A stretch of 64,000 nucleotides of DNA from Onchidella celtica (lineage: Eukaryota; Mollusca; Gastropoda; Systellommatophora; Onchidiidae). Below are positions 1 through 9,434 of the stretch, piece after piece; position 1 is the first letter of the stretch, and each line of letters starts with the position of its first letter. Location of the stretch: assembly GCA_963931925.1 (NCBI GenBank), contig OZ007571.1:58801625-58865624 (forward strand). The letters run 5' to 3'. Both the position numbers and the translations under genes were made by a program. The notes under the pieces are model-generated. The model was not told the origin of the DNA, did no database searches, and saw only the letters and a list, made by a program, of their open reading frames with translations.

Positions 1-992
1 GAGCTCGAGACTACAGCAGTGGAATCTCCTGGCACATAACGTTGGGTTTCAATATGCCATGACCTCAAAAGGACCTTAATATTCTTCTTGGAGGGTGATG
101 TTGTAGTACTCAACGACCCTGGTGGTCTGAGCACAACCCTAGCCTTCATAATCCAGATGTATGGAGACTGTTAGTGTTTTAACATTGAGTCATCGAAGAT
201 GAGTTCTAAATCAGTTTTGCAATACAGTGGAATTGTTTGCCATCAATGCCACTGCCAGTGATGCAGTCCAAGGAAAGGAAACCTAGGACAACATCAACTT
301 TTGAGGTGCATAAACTATGACCAGTATAATATGTCAGCTTTATGGCGATCAAAACATTGTTGCTCTCCTGGGATAAACAGGAGGTGTAAAATTACTACTG
401 TCATCTTTGTGAATGCATGTAGAACAGTCTGACAAGAGATTCCCACTACATCCAAAATGATCCGCCACTCTGTGTGTCAACCATTGAAGCCTGGCAAAAA
501 AAGTGATCGGCACCCACGACCTGTTGAATCAAGGGGCATTTATTTTGCTATACGTCTTGTCTTTTGTCCATAAGTTATTTTTAATTTTATAATCCATTTG
601 CTAATTTTTTGAAGAGTCACTTAATTAGGGCAGCTATGAAACACATCATTACTTAAAGCAATCATAAACATTTGTTACGTTTATCATTAGACTGTGAGTA
701 AATCTCCACCACCAATCATTAAACGATGAATATATATCTCCATTACAAATCATTAAACTGTGAGTAAACCTCTACTATAAATCATTAAACTATGCGTAAA
801 CTCTAATATAAGCAATACACGCATTTAAATTATGGTAATGTAAATAGTGAAAAATTAAATATCTAAACAACGAGAGCTAATCAGCTGTTTTAAAGATAAT
901 TTTCGAATTCAGGCGATGGATTCCATATCCATCCATGCATCTGTCTATCCATCCATCTATCTATCTGTCTATCTAGCTATCTAACCTGATGG
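1..992. other. No gene recognised; short ATCC/ATCT microsatellite near its end
   Basis: I find no reading frame with a recognisable domain and no splice-consistent exon in either strand. From about 929 to 985 the DNA becomes a degenerate tetranucleotide run (ATCC then ATCT/GTCT). The first 560 bases are less AT-rich than the following 350 and may be an old transposon relic, but I could not assign them. Confidence 0.5.
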
Positions 993-996
993 TCAC

Positions 997-1064
997 GATC
1001 AATGGGAAATAACAAATAAAATGTCCTTAAGCATAATAGTTTTGCTAGTTATTTCCCTTAGACC
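997..1064. repeat. Dispersed ~70-bp palindrome, copy 1
   Basis: The left arm (GATCAATGGGAAATAAC...) is followed by a short loop and the inverted right arm (...GTTATTTCCCTTAGACC). The same arrangement recurs at 15014, 16192, 16822, 17462 and 17669. Arms are about 25 bases with a few mismatches, and the loop of roughly 18-20 bases is not palindromic. It looks like a small foldback element or the conserved core of a larger repeat. Confidence 0.6.
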
Positions 1065-1170
1065 GCGAGACCTCGTCTTGGTACTACCGGTATATTTTGC
1101 ACGTTGCCCTTACCATTTTATGAACGATCCTGAAATATTACATTGGTATACTTTCTGGTTTGGAGATCAA

Positions 1171-1268
1171 ATTTAGATAGATAGATAGATAGATAGACAG
1201 ATAGATAGGTATGTGGGTAGTTAAATGTGTAGGTAGGTGGGTAGCTAGATAGGTAGATAGATAGGCAC
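1171..1268. repeat. GATA-type tetranucleotide microsatellite
   Basis: Runs of GATA with GACA and GGTA variants. It produces a long but meaningless tyrosine/serine/leucine-rich reading frame on the minus strand. Confidence 0.8.
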
Positions 1269-1592
1269 ATGGGTCGTTTGATAGAAACGAACATCTGATG
1301 AATGGAAAGAAGGAAAGAAGGACCAGAAGAGAAATAAAAAGAGTAAACGAGACAATTTTATAACTTACTTTGGTGTTAAAAAATTTAGAACGGAAGATTC
1401 TAATTTCATTTTTCTTTCTAATCTTGACCCGCATTAGAACCTTTGAAACACTTGCGTGAATGCTGATTCTGAAAAGAAAGTGAAATTAGAAACGTGGAAA
1501 CAAAAACTGTCCTTTTCTATATTCTATTGTAAGTTAGAATTGTTGTAACACCAAGGCTGATTTTTATACAGTTCTCAAATGAAATCTTCTTA

Positions 1593-2344
1593 TTATAAAA
1601 AAAATAGTGGTGGGAGTAATTCATTGTGGTACAATTTTGCCCCTTTCTTTGCTCGACTCTACAGCCTAAATGACAGTTTCAAAAATTATAAAATTAATTT
1701 TCTTAACTGTCAACTTATCCAGACCAATCGCTTTTGTATCCACCGATTGTGTTGATTCAAGTTTCAGGTATTTTTAAGTAAAAACTTGCAAAAATGCAAA
1801 ATACAATGATCTTTGTTTTGGCTCCCTGAAGTAAGCCCATCGCACCGGAAACGATATATTAATACGTGTTCAATTCGGTGCACAGAATTTCCCTACCAGA
1901 AAAGAATGCTTAATGCACTGGTGCGCATAAAATCTGTAGTAAGTCTGTAAACTATGGGCAACTTTCCAGACCAAAAAGAGAGAGAGAGAGATAATGGTAC
2001 GGTGGGTTCACGGGTTTATCCCGGATAATACCGGGAACTTCATCTAGTTATAAAAAAAAATATTGGTGGGAGTAATTCATTGTGGTGCAATTTTGACCAT
2101 TTTTTTGCTCGACGCTGCAGCCTAAATGACAGTTTCAAATATTATAAAATTAATTTTCTTAAATGTCAACTACTCCAGTCCAATCGCTTTTGTATCGACC
2201 GACTGTGTTGATTCAGGTTTCAGGTACATGTATTTTTAAGTGAAAAGTTGTGAAAATGTAAAATACATTTTTTTTTTTGTTTTGGCTCCCTGTAGTAAGC
2301 CCACCGCACCGGAAACAACGTATTAATACGCGTTTAGTTCGGTG
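1593..2344. repeat. ~458-bp tandem repeat, two copies, second interrupted by a transposon
   Basis: The block starting at 1593 (A-rich run followed by GGTGGGAGTAATTCATTGTGG) recurs from about 2049 at roughly 85-90 percent identity by eye. The second copy stops at 2344, where a P-like element begins. Its lower part (pyrimidine/GA tract, then GGTTTATCCCGGATAA and GGGAACTTCATC) resumes at about 7135-7235 on the far side of that element. This continuity shows the element inserted into the second repeat unit, with some repeat sequence lost at the junction. Confidence 0.65.
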
Positions 2345-3478
2345 CATGGAGCTATTAATAACACTGGAGTCCGTACAGCTGATTTCATGCGTGCGCATTA
2401 GAAGGCAATAGTCGCCATATTGTATAGGGCAAGCGCGGACTGCGCCTCAGTGTTTATACATCCGTTGCACTACAGCTTCTTCTTTCTACCTTCCCTTTCC
2501 TTTTCCTCTGCTAACGCCTTCTTTCTTTTCCTCTGCTCCTGTACCTTCTGTTTCTTCTCTGCCTTCTTTCTTTCCTGCTTTAGAAGGAGGGAGAACTGTT
2601 CTCATTCAATTTAAGTCAATGAATTTACTATAAAAATAGACCTTAAAATATAGCCTATGTATTTGGATTTTACCACAATATTATTCTTTGTTTCTCATTA
2701 AATTCAGTTGTTTACTGTTAGCTGGTGTGCAGTGGCTCTTTTGAACTCTTGTTTTGAATATATCATGTAATCATATTAATAATAAATAATAATGGTGCTA
2801 GTGATCCCATACAACACTGATGTCACAATGCAGTTACCAGTGACCGCACCTCATGCAAGGTGTCAGATGAATGCATGTCGGTGTAGTCAGTGCCATATGT
2901 GCATAATCACACTCATAATACCCAGAAAACATATTTTTAATGAAAATCCACCCGAAGTAGAATGTCCAGAGCACTTCTGTGAGCTTACACCAGACCACAA
3001 AATAGAGAAAACTGTAGGGCCGCATATTTACTTTGAATTCAAGATGGAAGTTGTGCGGACACAAAACTTGGGAAAGTTATCCAGGGCAAAATACAAGCTT
3101 AAATAGCAGTCATATATGCTATGTGATATTGTGATCTCTTGATGAGAACGTCACAAAAACACCGGTAGTCTAAATGAAACTGTATGGAAAAACAAACATT
3201 GACCGCATCAACCTGCTGACTGCATCTAGTGCATTGACTATAGGTCTAGAATCTAGATTCACTAGGTGAGAGATTGACCTGTAGCCGTAGGAATCTATAC
3301 ATTTTTTGTTTGGAAAAGCTCTGGAATGCACAATCCAGCTGTGCTCAAACCTCTGAACCACTAGGCTAAGGCTCTTCTGATTTTTAGATATATACTTGAC
3401 TAAGTGACTACAGCCAAGCTTGTAGTTTAAGATGATCTGCTTCTTGGCTATCCAGATCATTTGCTACATCTCGACCTA

Positions 3479-3925
3479 TAGTGAGGCAGATTTGTGTCAT
3501 AATACACACTAATTGTGGGTTTTGTGGTAAAAGCACCAAAACTTCCACAAATGAGGTTAAGGACATACTAAAAGAATTTAGATATATAGTGCCAAGCTGA
3601 ATTTTTTCCCAGAAGCCCATAAATTTCAAAAATCCAAGATGGCCGCCATCCGAGACAATATATCTGTAAACGGTCATATCTTTGCCAATATTTGACACAA
3701 AAACATAAATGAGGAGTCTTTTTGTATGTTTTCACACATAAGGAATCCAATAGAACCATTATTTAGTTGATAAAATGCATATAAAACAACATATTGATCA
3801 AATTCATGTTAAAATTCCAGATAGCCGCCATCCTTGATATCTGTAAATTGTCATATCTTTGTGAATAGTTAAAGCAAAAACATAAATGACTCGTCTGTAA
3901 GTTATTCCAGGTACTGCCCTGTGTA
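3479..3925 (+). repeat. Left terminal inverted repeat of nested transposon, with internal subrepeats
   Basis: It contains two tandem subunits, each with a AATCCAAGATGGCCGCCATC-like core followed by a stretch near CATAAATGAGGAGTC and AACCATTATTTAGTTGATAA. The same subunits lie inverted at 6400-6894. Tandem subterminal motifs of this kind usually serve as transposase binding sites; that role is inferred. Confidence 0.7.
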
Positions 3926-4263
3926 CTTTAATTTTGATCTGTACAATCATACAATCACGAATGCCTGAAGAGGCTGGTCTCTTTTTACAAGATGGAAAAG
4001 AGATTTCTCAAAGGCAAAAGCAAATGATGTGTATGTGTGAGGTCTTGCACACGGCTTACGATGCTTACAGCTGTGAAGAAAATGAACCGAAATCTTTTGA
4101 CGAATGGTGCGTGAAGTGAACTGAGGCCTCTCCACAATTTCAATACTGGTTGATCATCATGCGACTTGAGCTACTAGTATTGGTGTATGTAAGATCTCTT
4201 CGTGATTCTAAGTTCTCGCTTTACGTCTCTGTACTTACAAAGCTCGCACCCTAGTTTTTCGCC

Positions 4264-6310
4264 TTGGACCACACACACTACTCTAGATGGGTGCCAATTC
4301 ACATTCGTGACATGATGACATTGCAGGAACGACATCCTGATATAGCAAACCAGTTTTCTCAAGGAGGATTCGTTGTCCACAAAACAAAGCGACCATTCTC
4401 TGCAATAGCGATCGATCAAGCACACGAACAAAACAACAAAATCGTAAAAGGAGATGGTGGGGCAGTAGGGTTGTTGCAAAACCCCAAAGCTCTATTGCGT
4501 TGGATGGTGGCGGGACCGGAACTAGCAAGGGTTATTGAAGAGTTTGAGGTTAATTGTCTGGATGGAGGTACAGGGATAACTAACAGAACCAATCTCAAGC
4601 ACCACGAGCATACTGCGTCTGCACAAGTCAAATTTGCCAATGAGGTTGGTGCTCTCGTTGAAGCATTTGAAGATATGGGAAATCCATTCATGGAAGAGAA
4701 TGGCGACCTCCTGATTCTTGACAGCCGAGATGTCGCTGATCCAGCTATAGTCCAAACTGTGCGTGTAATAGAGAAGACAGGCCAAAGCCAGTATGACAAG
4801 TACATGACCGAGCGAGTGATAGAGCGAACCAAATCTGTTTTTGATATTATCAGTAAAAATCAAATGCCCTTGTTCAGCAGACCACCATCGAGAGTTCCAT
4901 CAAAAACAAACCAAACCATCACATCCTTAAAGAGTGACTCTTCGTTGTTCTCAAGATTGTACATTGCTAGTCAAACCCGCGATGGAGACTTGGACAATAG
5001 CTTCAAACATGAGAATCATGCATATCCTCCTTCATTGTCCCAGCTAGGAAAACTTCGGTTTGGCACGAAATGTGACCTTGTCGAATGTCTGGAAAAGTTT
5101 TGCACATCTTGTGGAGAGGCTCCATTGATTGACGTCATCATATTGGATGGTGCTGCCATCATCAACATGCTGAAACCAATCGGTGTGAAGTCATTCCAAG
5201 AATATGCCACACGTTTTTCTACCGTTCATCAAAGCCCAGCTGTGAAACGTAACCAGAATGGACATTGTTTGGGATGTGTATCTGGAAGACAGCTTGAAGT
5301 CAACAGCTAGGGAGATTCGAGGAAGAGGTATTCGGCGGCGTGTTACACCTTCCAACACAATCCCAGGTAATTGGCAAGAGTTCTTGAGACTGGCAGACAA
5401 CAAGACGAACTATTCGACTTCTTGGCTCACCAGGTGGTAGAAAACCTTTCTGGAGAGAAGGACGTCTACACAACATGTGGTCAGAATGTGCTGTGCTCTC
5501 GAGTTCACCAAGACATGTCATCTCTTGCACCATGCACACATGAAGAGGCGGACACCAGGATGCTCCTTAACGCAGTTGATTCAGCAAACTAAGGATATCG
5601 CAGAATTATGTTGCGTACTGTGGATACAGATATTCTCGTCCTGGCAGTGTCCACTGTTGTGTGCCTTGAGGACACCGAAATCTGGGTTGCGTTCGGCACT
5701 GGCAAACACCTGAGGTACATTCCTGCACACGACATCGCCAAAGAACTTGGTTATGAAAAGACATGTGCACTTCCCATGTTCCATGCCTTCACGGGTTGTG
5801 ACACTGTGTCTTCGTTTGCTGGCAGGGGAAAAAAGACTGCATTCAACACATGGAAGGCTTTCGATGAGGTCACACCTGTATTTTCTACCTTGTTGATGGA
5901 CCCATCGGCGTTCAACGACGATTGCATGTCTGCGTTGGAGACATAACTCGGCCAGGAAGCACATGTTCACCACCAAAGACAGATCTATGGACAACATACC
6001 CCCAACAGCAGCAGCCCTGCTACAGCACACAAAACGGGCAATATATCAGGGTGGATATGTGTGGGGACAGGCACTCGTCCGTTCTCCAGTTATTCCATCT
6101 CCAGACACATACGGTTGGCGAAAGAGTGTGACACAAGGCTGGCAACCATTCTGGACACTGCTGCCAGAAGCGGTGGCCTCATGTTCTGAATTATTAAAAT
6201 GTGGATGCAAGAAAGGGTGTAGAGGACTATGCAAATGTGTCAGGGCTGCTCTCAAATGTACATCACCCTGTCATTGCAACGGGAACTGTGACCACAATGA
6301 TAGCAATTAG
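4264..6310 (+). pseudogene. Frameshifted XPG/FEN-like nuclease transposase gene with Cys-rich C-terminus
   Basis: The first open segment, 4264-5310 (348 codons from the first ATG, possibly preceded by coding at 3934-4119), includes a QAHEQNNKIVKGDGGAVGL block typical of a large uncharacterised invertebrate repeat-protein family. The similarity then continues in other frames: about 5255-5420 (WDVYLEDSLKS), 5371-5592 (HEEADTRML), 5608-5946 (DTDILVLAV, then FHAFTGCDTVSSFAGRGKK) and 5963-6310. The acidic pairs EEAD and DTD plus the GCD...GRGKK helix-turn resemble the FEN1/XPG catalytic core and its helix-two-turn-helix. The end has a CXC-like cluster (CGCKKGC...CKC...CHCNGNC). At least four frame changes or stops make this copy non-functional unless unseen introns exist. 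Nuclease assignment is motif-based. Confidence 0.6.
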
Positions 6311-6399
6311 GTATTATGATATTCCACATCGGCAATCTAGACAAAGTAACCACTCATATATATTCAAAATTTAAGTGGTAACCATTTTGAATTTTACAT

Positions 6400-6894
6400 G
6401 AATTTGTCAATATCTTGTTTACTATGCATTTTATCAACTAAATAATGTTTCCATTGAACCCCTTATGCATGAAAACATACAAAAAGACTCCTCATTTATG
6501 TTCTTGTGTCAACTATTCACAAAGATATGACAATTTATAGATATTGTGTCTAGGATGGCGGCTATCTTTAATTTTACCATGAATTTGTCAGTATGTTGTT
6601 TTATATGCATTTTATCAACTAAATAATGGTTCCATTAGATTCCTTATGTCTGAAAAAGTACAAAAAGACTCCTCATTTATGTTTTTATGTCAACTATTCA
6701 CCAAAATATGACAATTTACAGATTTTTTGTCTCGGTTGGCGGCCATTTTGGATTTTTAAGTTTTTTGGGCTTCTGGGAAAAAATTCAGCTTGGCACTATA
6801 TCTAATTTCTTTTAGTATGTCCTTAACCTCATTTATGCAAATTTTGGTGCTTTTACCACAAAACCCACATTTATTTCACAAAACTGCTGCACTA
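6400..6894 (-). repeat. Right terminal inverted repeat of nested transposon
   Basis: Mirror image of 3479-3925. Two subunits of about 165-180 bp each contain ATTTTATCAACTAAATAATG, ACAAAAAGACTCCTCATTTA and a GGCGGC(C/T)AT core, ending with the outer TIR that reads into CAGCAGTTTTGTG on the minus strand. Confidence 0.7.
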
Positions 6895-6924
6895 CTATGA
6901 TTTAGGCCTACATATATTATTATG

Positions 6925-6972
<48 letters not shown>

Positions 6973-6973
6973 C
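6925..6973. repeat. CT then CA dinucleotide microsatellite inside the P-like element
   Basis: About 17 CT units followed by CA units. The homologous position in the element at 13043-14921 carries a much longer GT/GA run, so the microsatellite was part of the ancestral element and has changed length. Confidence 0.85.
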
Positions 6974-7260
6974 AGCTCCAGGATCTTAATGGGTCTATGG
7001 CAAAACCAACTTTCCCTCAGGTCTTTGGCATTTTTTTGTGTGTGTGTTTCTGATCTAGGCCTAATTGTTATGTACACCCTATCATTGTTGGTTATCTGAG
7101 AGAAACTGACTTGTAAAGTTTCCTCTGTCCGCACGGTGAATAATTATGGGAAGCTTTCTAGACCAAAAATAGAGAGATGGGTTCACAGGTTTATCCCGGA
7201 TAAAGCCGGGAACTTCATCCAGTACAATAAAAAAAAGATTAGAACTGTGTACACACAGCT

Positions 7261-8797
7261 CAAGGACGATAAATTCTGAAGGCAACAAGAAATAATGTAT
7301 TTTCATGATAATGTCCCCTGAAACCCGTCAATGACAGAAGGAAACCCCGCCAGAAAATAACAATCAGTTCCGTCCTTTAAAATGTGCGTGTTTTGGACCC
7401 AATTTTGACTGATCTCCTGAAATCAGCTTGTCCCAACATGAGTTATCTCTCCTATCTTACTTCTGACTGATGCCCTGAGTACAATGCACGAGTCTGGCCA
7501 TTTTTGATCCAACTTCCATCAATTGCAATTTTCAAACATATTAGCTTCAACCATCCTCGTAGTAGTAGTAGTAGTAGTGATGGTTTGCAATAGTAATAGT
7601 TGTAGCTGCAGTAGTAGTGGTTCTAATAGTAGCGGTAGCAGAAGCAGTGATGGTAATGGTGGTGACAGTAATAATAGTATTTTTGAAGAAAAACGATTTT
7701 CCTTACCACAATGATTGACGTAGCCATTCACACAGTAAATAAGCTCGGAAGGAGGCAGTTTTGTGTGTGTGGGGGGGGGGGGGGGAGGGGGGGGGTGACT
7801 CAGGCATCTGAAAAGGTAGGGGAGGGGTTGAACGCACACACTCTTTTTAGTTATGGTAGTGTACATGTATTGTTTACACACACACACACACACACAAAGG
7901 CGTGGAGGAGGAAAGAAAAAAGAAAAAACTCTCGGAACTACAATGAACTGGGAGAAAGAGAAGAATCAAAATTAACACTAAATTATACCAACAGCGCAAA
8001 ACAAACAAATATCTAATTTATCTAACTTACTGCACATTATTGTTGTTGTTGTAATACGTTCTTCATGTTGTTGTTGTTACTGTTATTATTTTTATGTTTC
8101 AATTAGTTACTTCTCCAATGCACGAACCCCCCCCCCCCCCCCACCCCTTTTTTTTTCCTTTCTTTTTTCCCCAATCTAACATTTGAACTGCCATTAATTC
8201 TCTGACCATCACACCCAAGATAGGAAACATGAAATCCAAAATAATTATACAGTACTGTTGACTGACTCATTCAGTCATCCGATAAAATGTTAAGTCTTTC
8301 AAAAAATTTCTGTAAATGTAATGTAAAAAGTACCCCCAACCCCCACCCCACTCCTTCCAAATACACGAAAATGAAGAAGACGGAAAAAAAGAAAAATCTC
8401 CACTTTCAAAATACAGAAACAGACAGACAGACAAGAGAAATGTCTTCACAGAAAATGTGTACAAACAACTTTGGTGAGGGCTCGACTAAGAGTGACAAAT
8501 TTGGCCAGCCTGTCGTATAATAAAGGTGTGTTTACACTCAGTAGGCCCCGCGCTTTGGTGAGGAGCATGGTGTACATAATTATATAATGTGAGAAGCAAA
8601 ACAGGGATAAGAACTCGTGTTGGGCAAAGCCAATTTCTGGAGATACGTCAAAATTAGGTGCAAAACACGCACATTTTAAGGGACAGAACTGGCTGTTTTT
8701 TTTTTCTGACGGGGTTTCCTTGCTTCACAGACGGGTGTCAAGGGACCTTATCATGAAAATATGTTTTTCGTGTTGCCTTCAGAATTAATTGTCCTTA
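7261..8797. mobile_element. 1.5-kb segment bounded by ~195-bp inverted repeats, probable non-autonomous DNA element
   Basis: The left arm (7261-7455: CAAGGACGATAAATTCTGAAGG... TTTTCATGATAA... AAAATGTGCGTGTTTTG) matches the right arm (8600-8797) in reverse orientation at roughly 80 percent by eye. The interior has only simple sequence: an AGT-rich tract (7555-7690), a GT/G run (7763-7795), CA repeats (7878-7898), TTG repeats, and poly-C (8128-8142). No coding sequence is recognised and I see no clear target duplication. Its class is unknown. Confidence 0.5.
7555..7900. repeat. Cluster of AGT, G-run and CA simple repeats
   Basis: An AGT/TAG trinucleotide-rich stretch, then a long G homopolymer and CA dinucleotides. 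Short serine-, valine- or glycine-rich frames here are artefacts of the repeats. Confidence 0.8.
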
Positions 8798-8942
8798 GTA
8801 AGTTATAAAATTCTGTCTTTCAGTACCCTTTTCTTCTTCATTCTTGGTATTTTTTAAATTGTTTTTTTTTTTTCTCTCTTTCTTCTCATTTTCTGTTTTA
8901 ATTCTGTTAATTTCTACCGAGCTAACTGCCTGCGTACTTACC

Positions 8943-9128
8943 TACCATTTAAATACCTACCTACCTACCTACCTACCTACCTATCTACCTCCCTACCTAC
9001 CTGCCTAATTTACCTGCCTGCCTACCTGCCTATCTGCCTGCCTGTCTAACTACCTACCTACCAACTTACCCACTCACCTACCGACCACCCCATCTGCCTA
9101 CCTACCTGCCTGCCTACCTACTTAACTT
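8943..9128. repeat. ACCT/GCCT tetranucleotide microsatellite
   Basis: About 45 units of ACCT with GCCT, ATCT and ACTT variants. It is the reverse-type counterpart of similar runs at 49918 and 58897. Confidence 0.85.
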
Positions 9129-9251
9129 ACCTAAGTAGATAATGCGTTATTTCTCCTGTCTTCTTTCTCACCTATTTCCTTTTCTCACTTTCTTAGCCTA
9201 ATTCACCGGAAAAAATTATTTTCCTTTCAATATTGATAGACGGATGAGAAA

Positions 9252-9424
9252 AACAGAGAGAGAGAGAGAGAGAGAGAGAAAGAGGGAGAGAGAGAGAGAG
9301 AGAGGCGGAAAGGGAGAGGGGGAGAGAGATAAAGAAAGAAAGGCAAGAGAGAGAGAGAGAGAGAGATGGATGAGAGGGAGAGAGACAAACATAGCCGGAG
9401 AGACAGAGAGATTCAGAGATAGAT
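9252..9424. repeat. GA-rich microsatellite
   Basis: Interrupted GA dinucleotides with AAAG and GGAGA variants. It ends immediately before the 8-bp target-site copy at 9427. Confidence 0.85.
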
Positions 9425-9426
9425 AG

Positions 9427-9434
9427 GGGTAGAC
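9427..9434. repeat. Target-site duplication copy 1 (GGGTAGAC)
   Basis: The left flank of the P element starting at 9435. The identical 8-mer occurs at 13035-13042 and 14922-14929. Confidence 0.75.

Larger units (their letters stand above)
3479..6894 (+). mobile_element. 3.4-kb DNA transposon with XPG/FEN-like nuclease gene (Academ-like), CTA target duplication
   Basis: The termini are inverted: TAGTGAGGCAG at the left and, read inward on the other strand, TAGTGCAGCAG at the right, both running into a shared GTGGGTTTTGTGGTAAAAGC. CTA flanks both ends (3476-3478 and 6895-6897). The uninterrupted homologous site is present in the P-like element near 13780 with a single CTA, which confirms insertion and a 3-bp duplication. 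Long TIRs of about 430-490 bp carry tandem subunits (see separate entries). Known: Academ-superfamily elements are described as carrying XPG-type nuclease and making short (3-4 bp) duplications. The family assignment is inference from this and from the gene content. Confidence 0.65.
2345..7134 (+). mobile_element. Truncated non-autonomous P-like element (copy C), split by a nested transposon
   Basis: It begins CATGGAGCTATTAATAACAC, the same terminus (reversed) as the element ending at 14921. Excluding the nested element at 3479-6894, about 1.37 kb aligns in inverted orientation with 13480-14921: pyrimidine-rich stretch, a 64-codon low-complexity frame, the LINE-free middle, a CT/CA microsatellite, then a segment near CTGATCTAGGCC. 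Similarity stops at about 7134, short of a second terminus, so this copy is truncated. A 5-bp CGGTG occurs at both outer junctions; no clean 8-bp duplication is visible. No transposase gene is present in it. Confidence 0.65.

Noticed and set aside
2792-3106. 104-codon cysteine-containing frame within the P-like relic
   Set aside because: The equivalent stretch of the sister copy (about 14160-14480) does not keep the frame, and no domain is visible.
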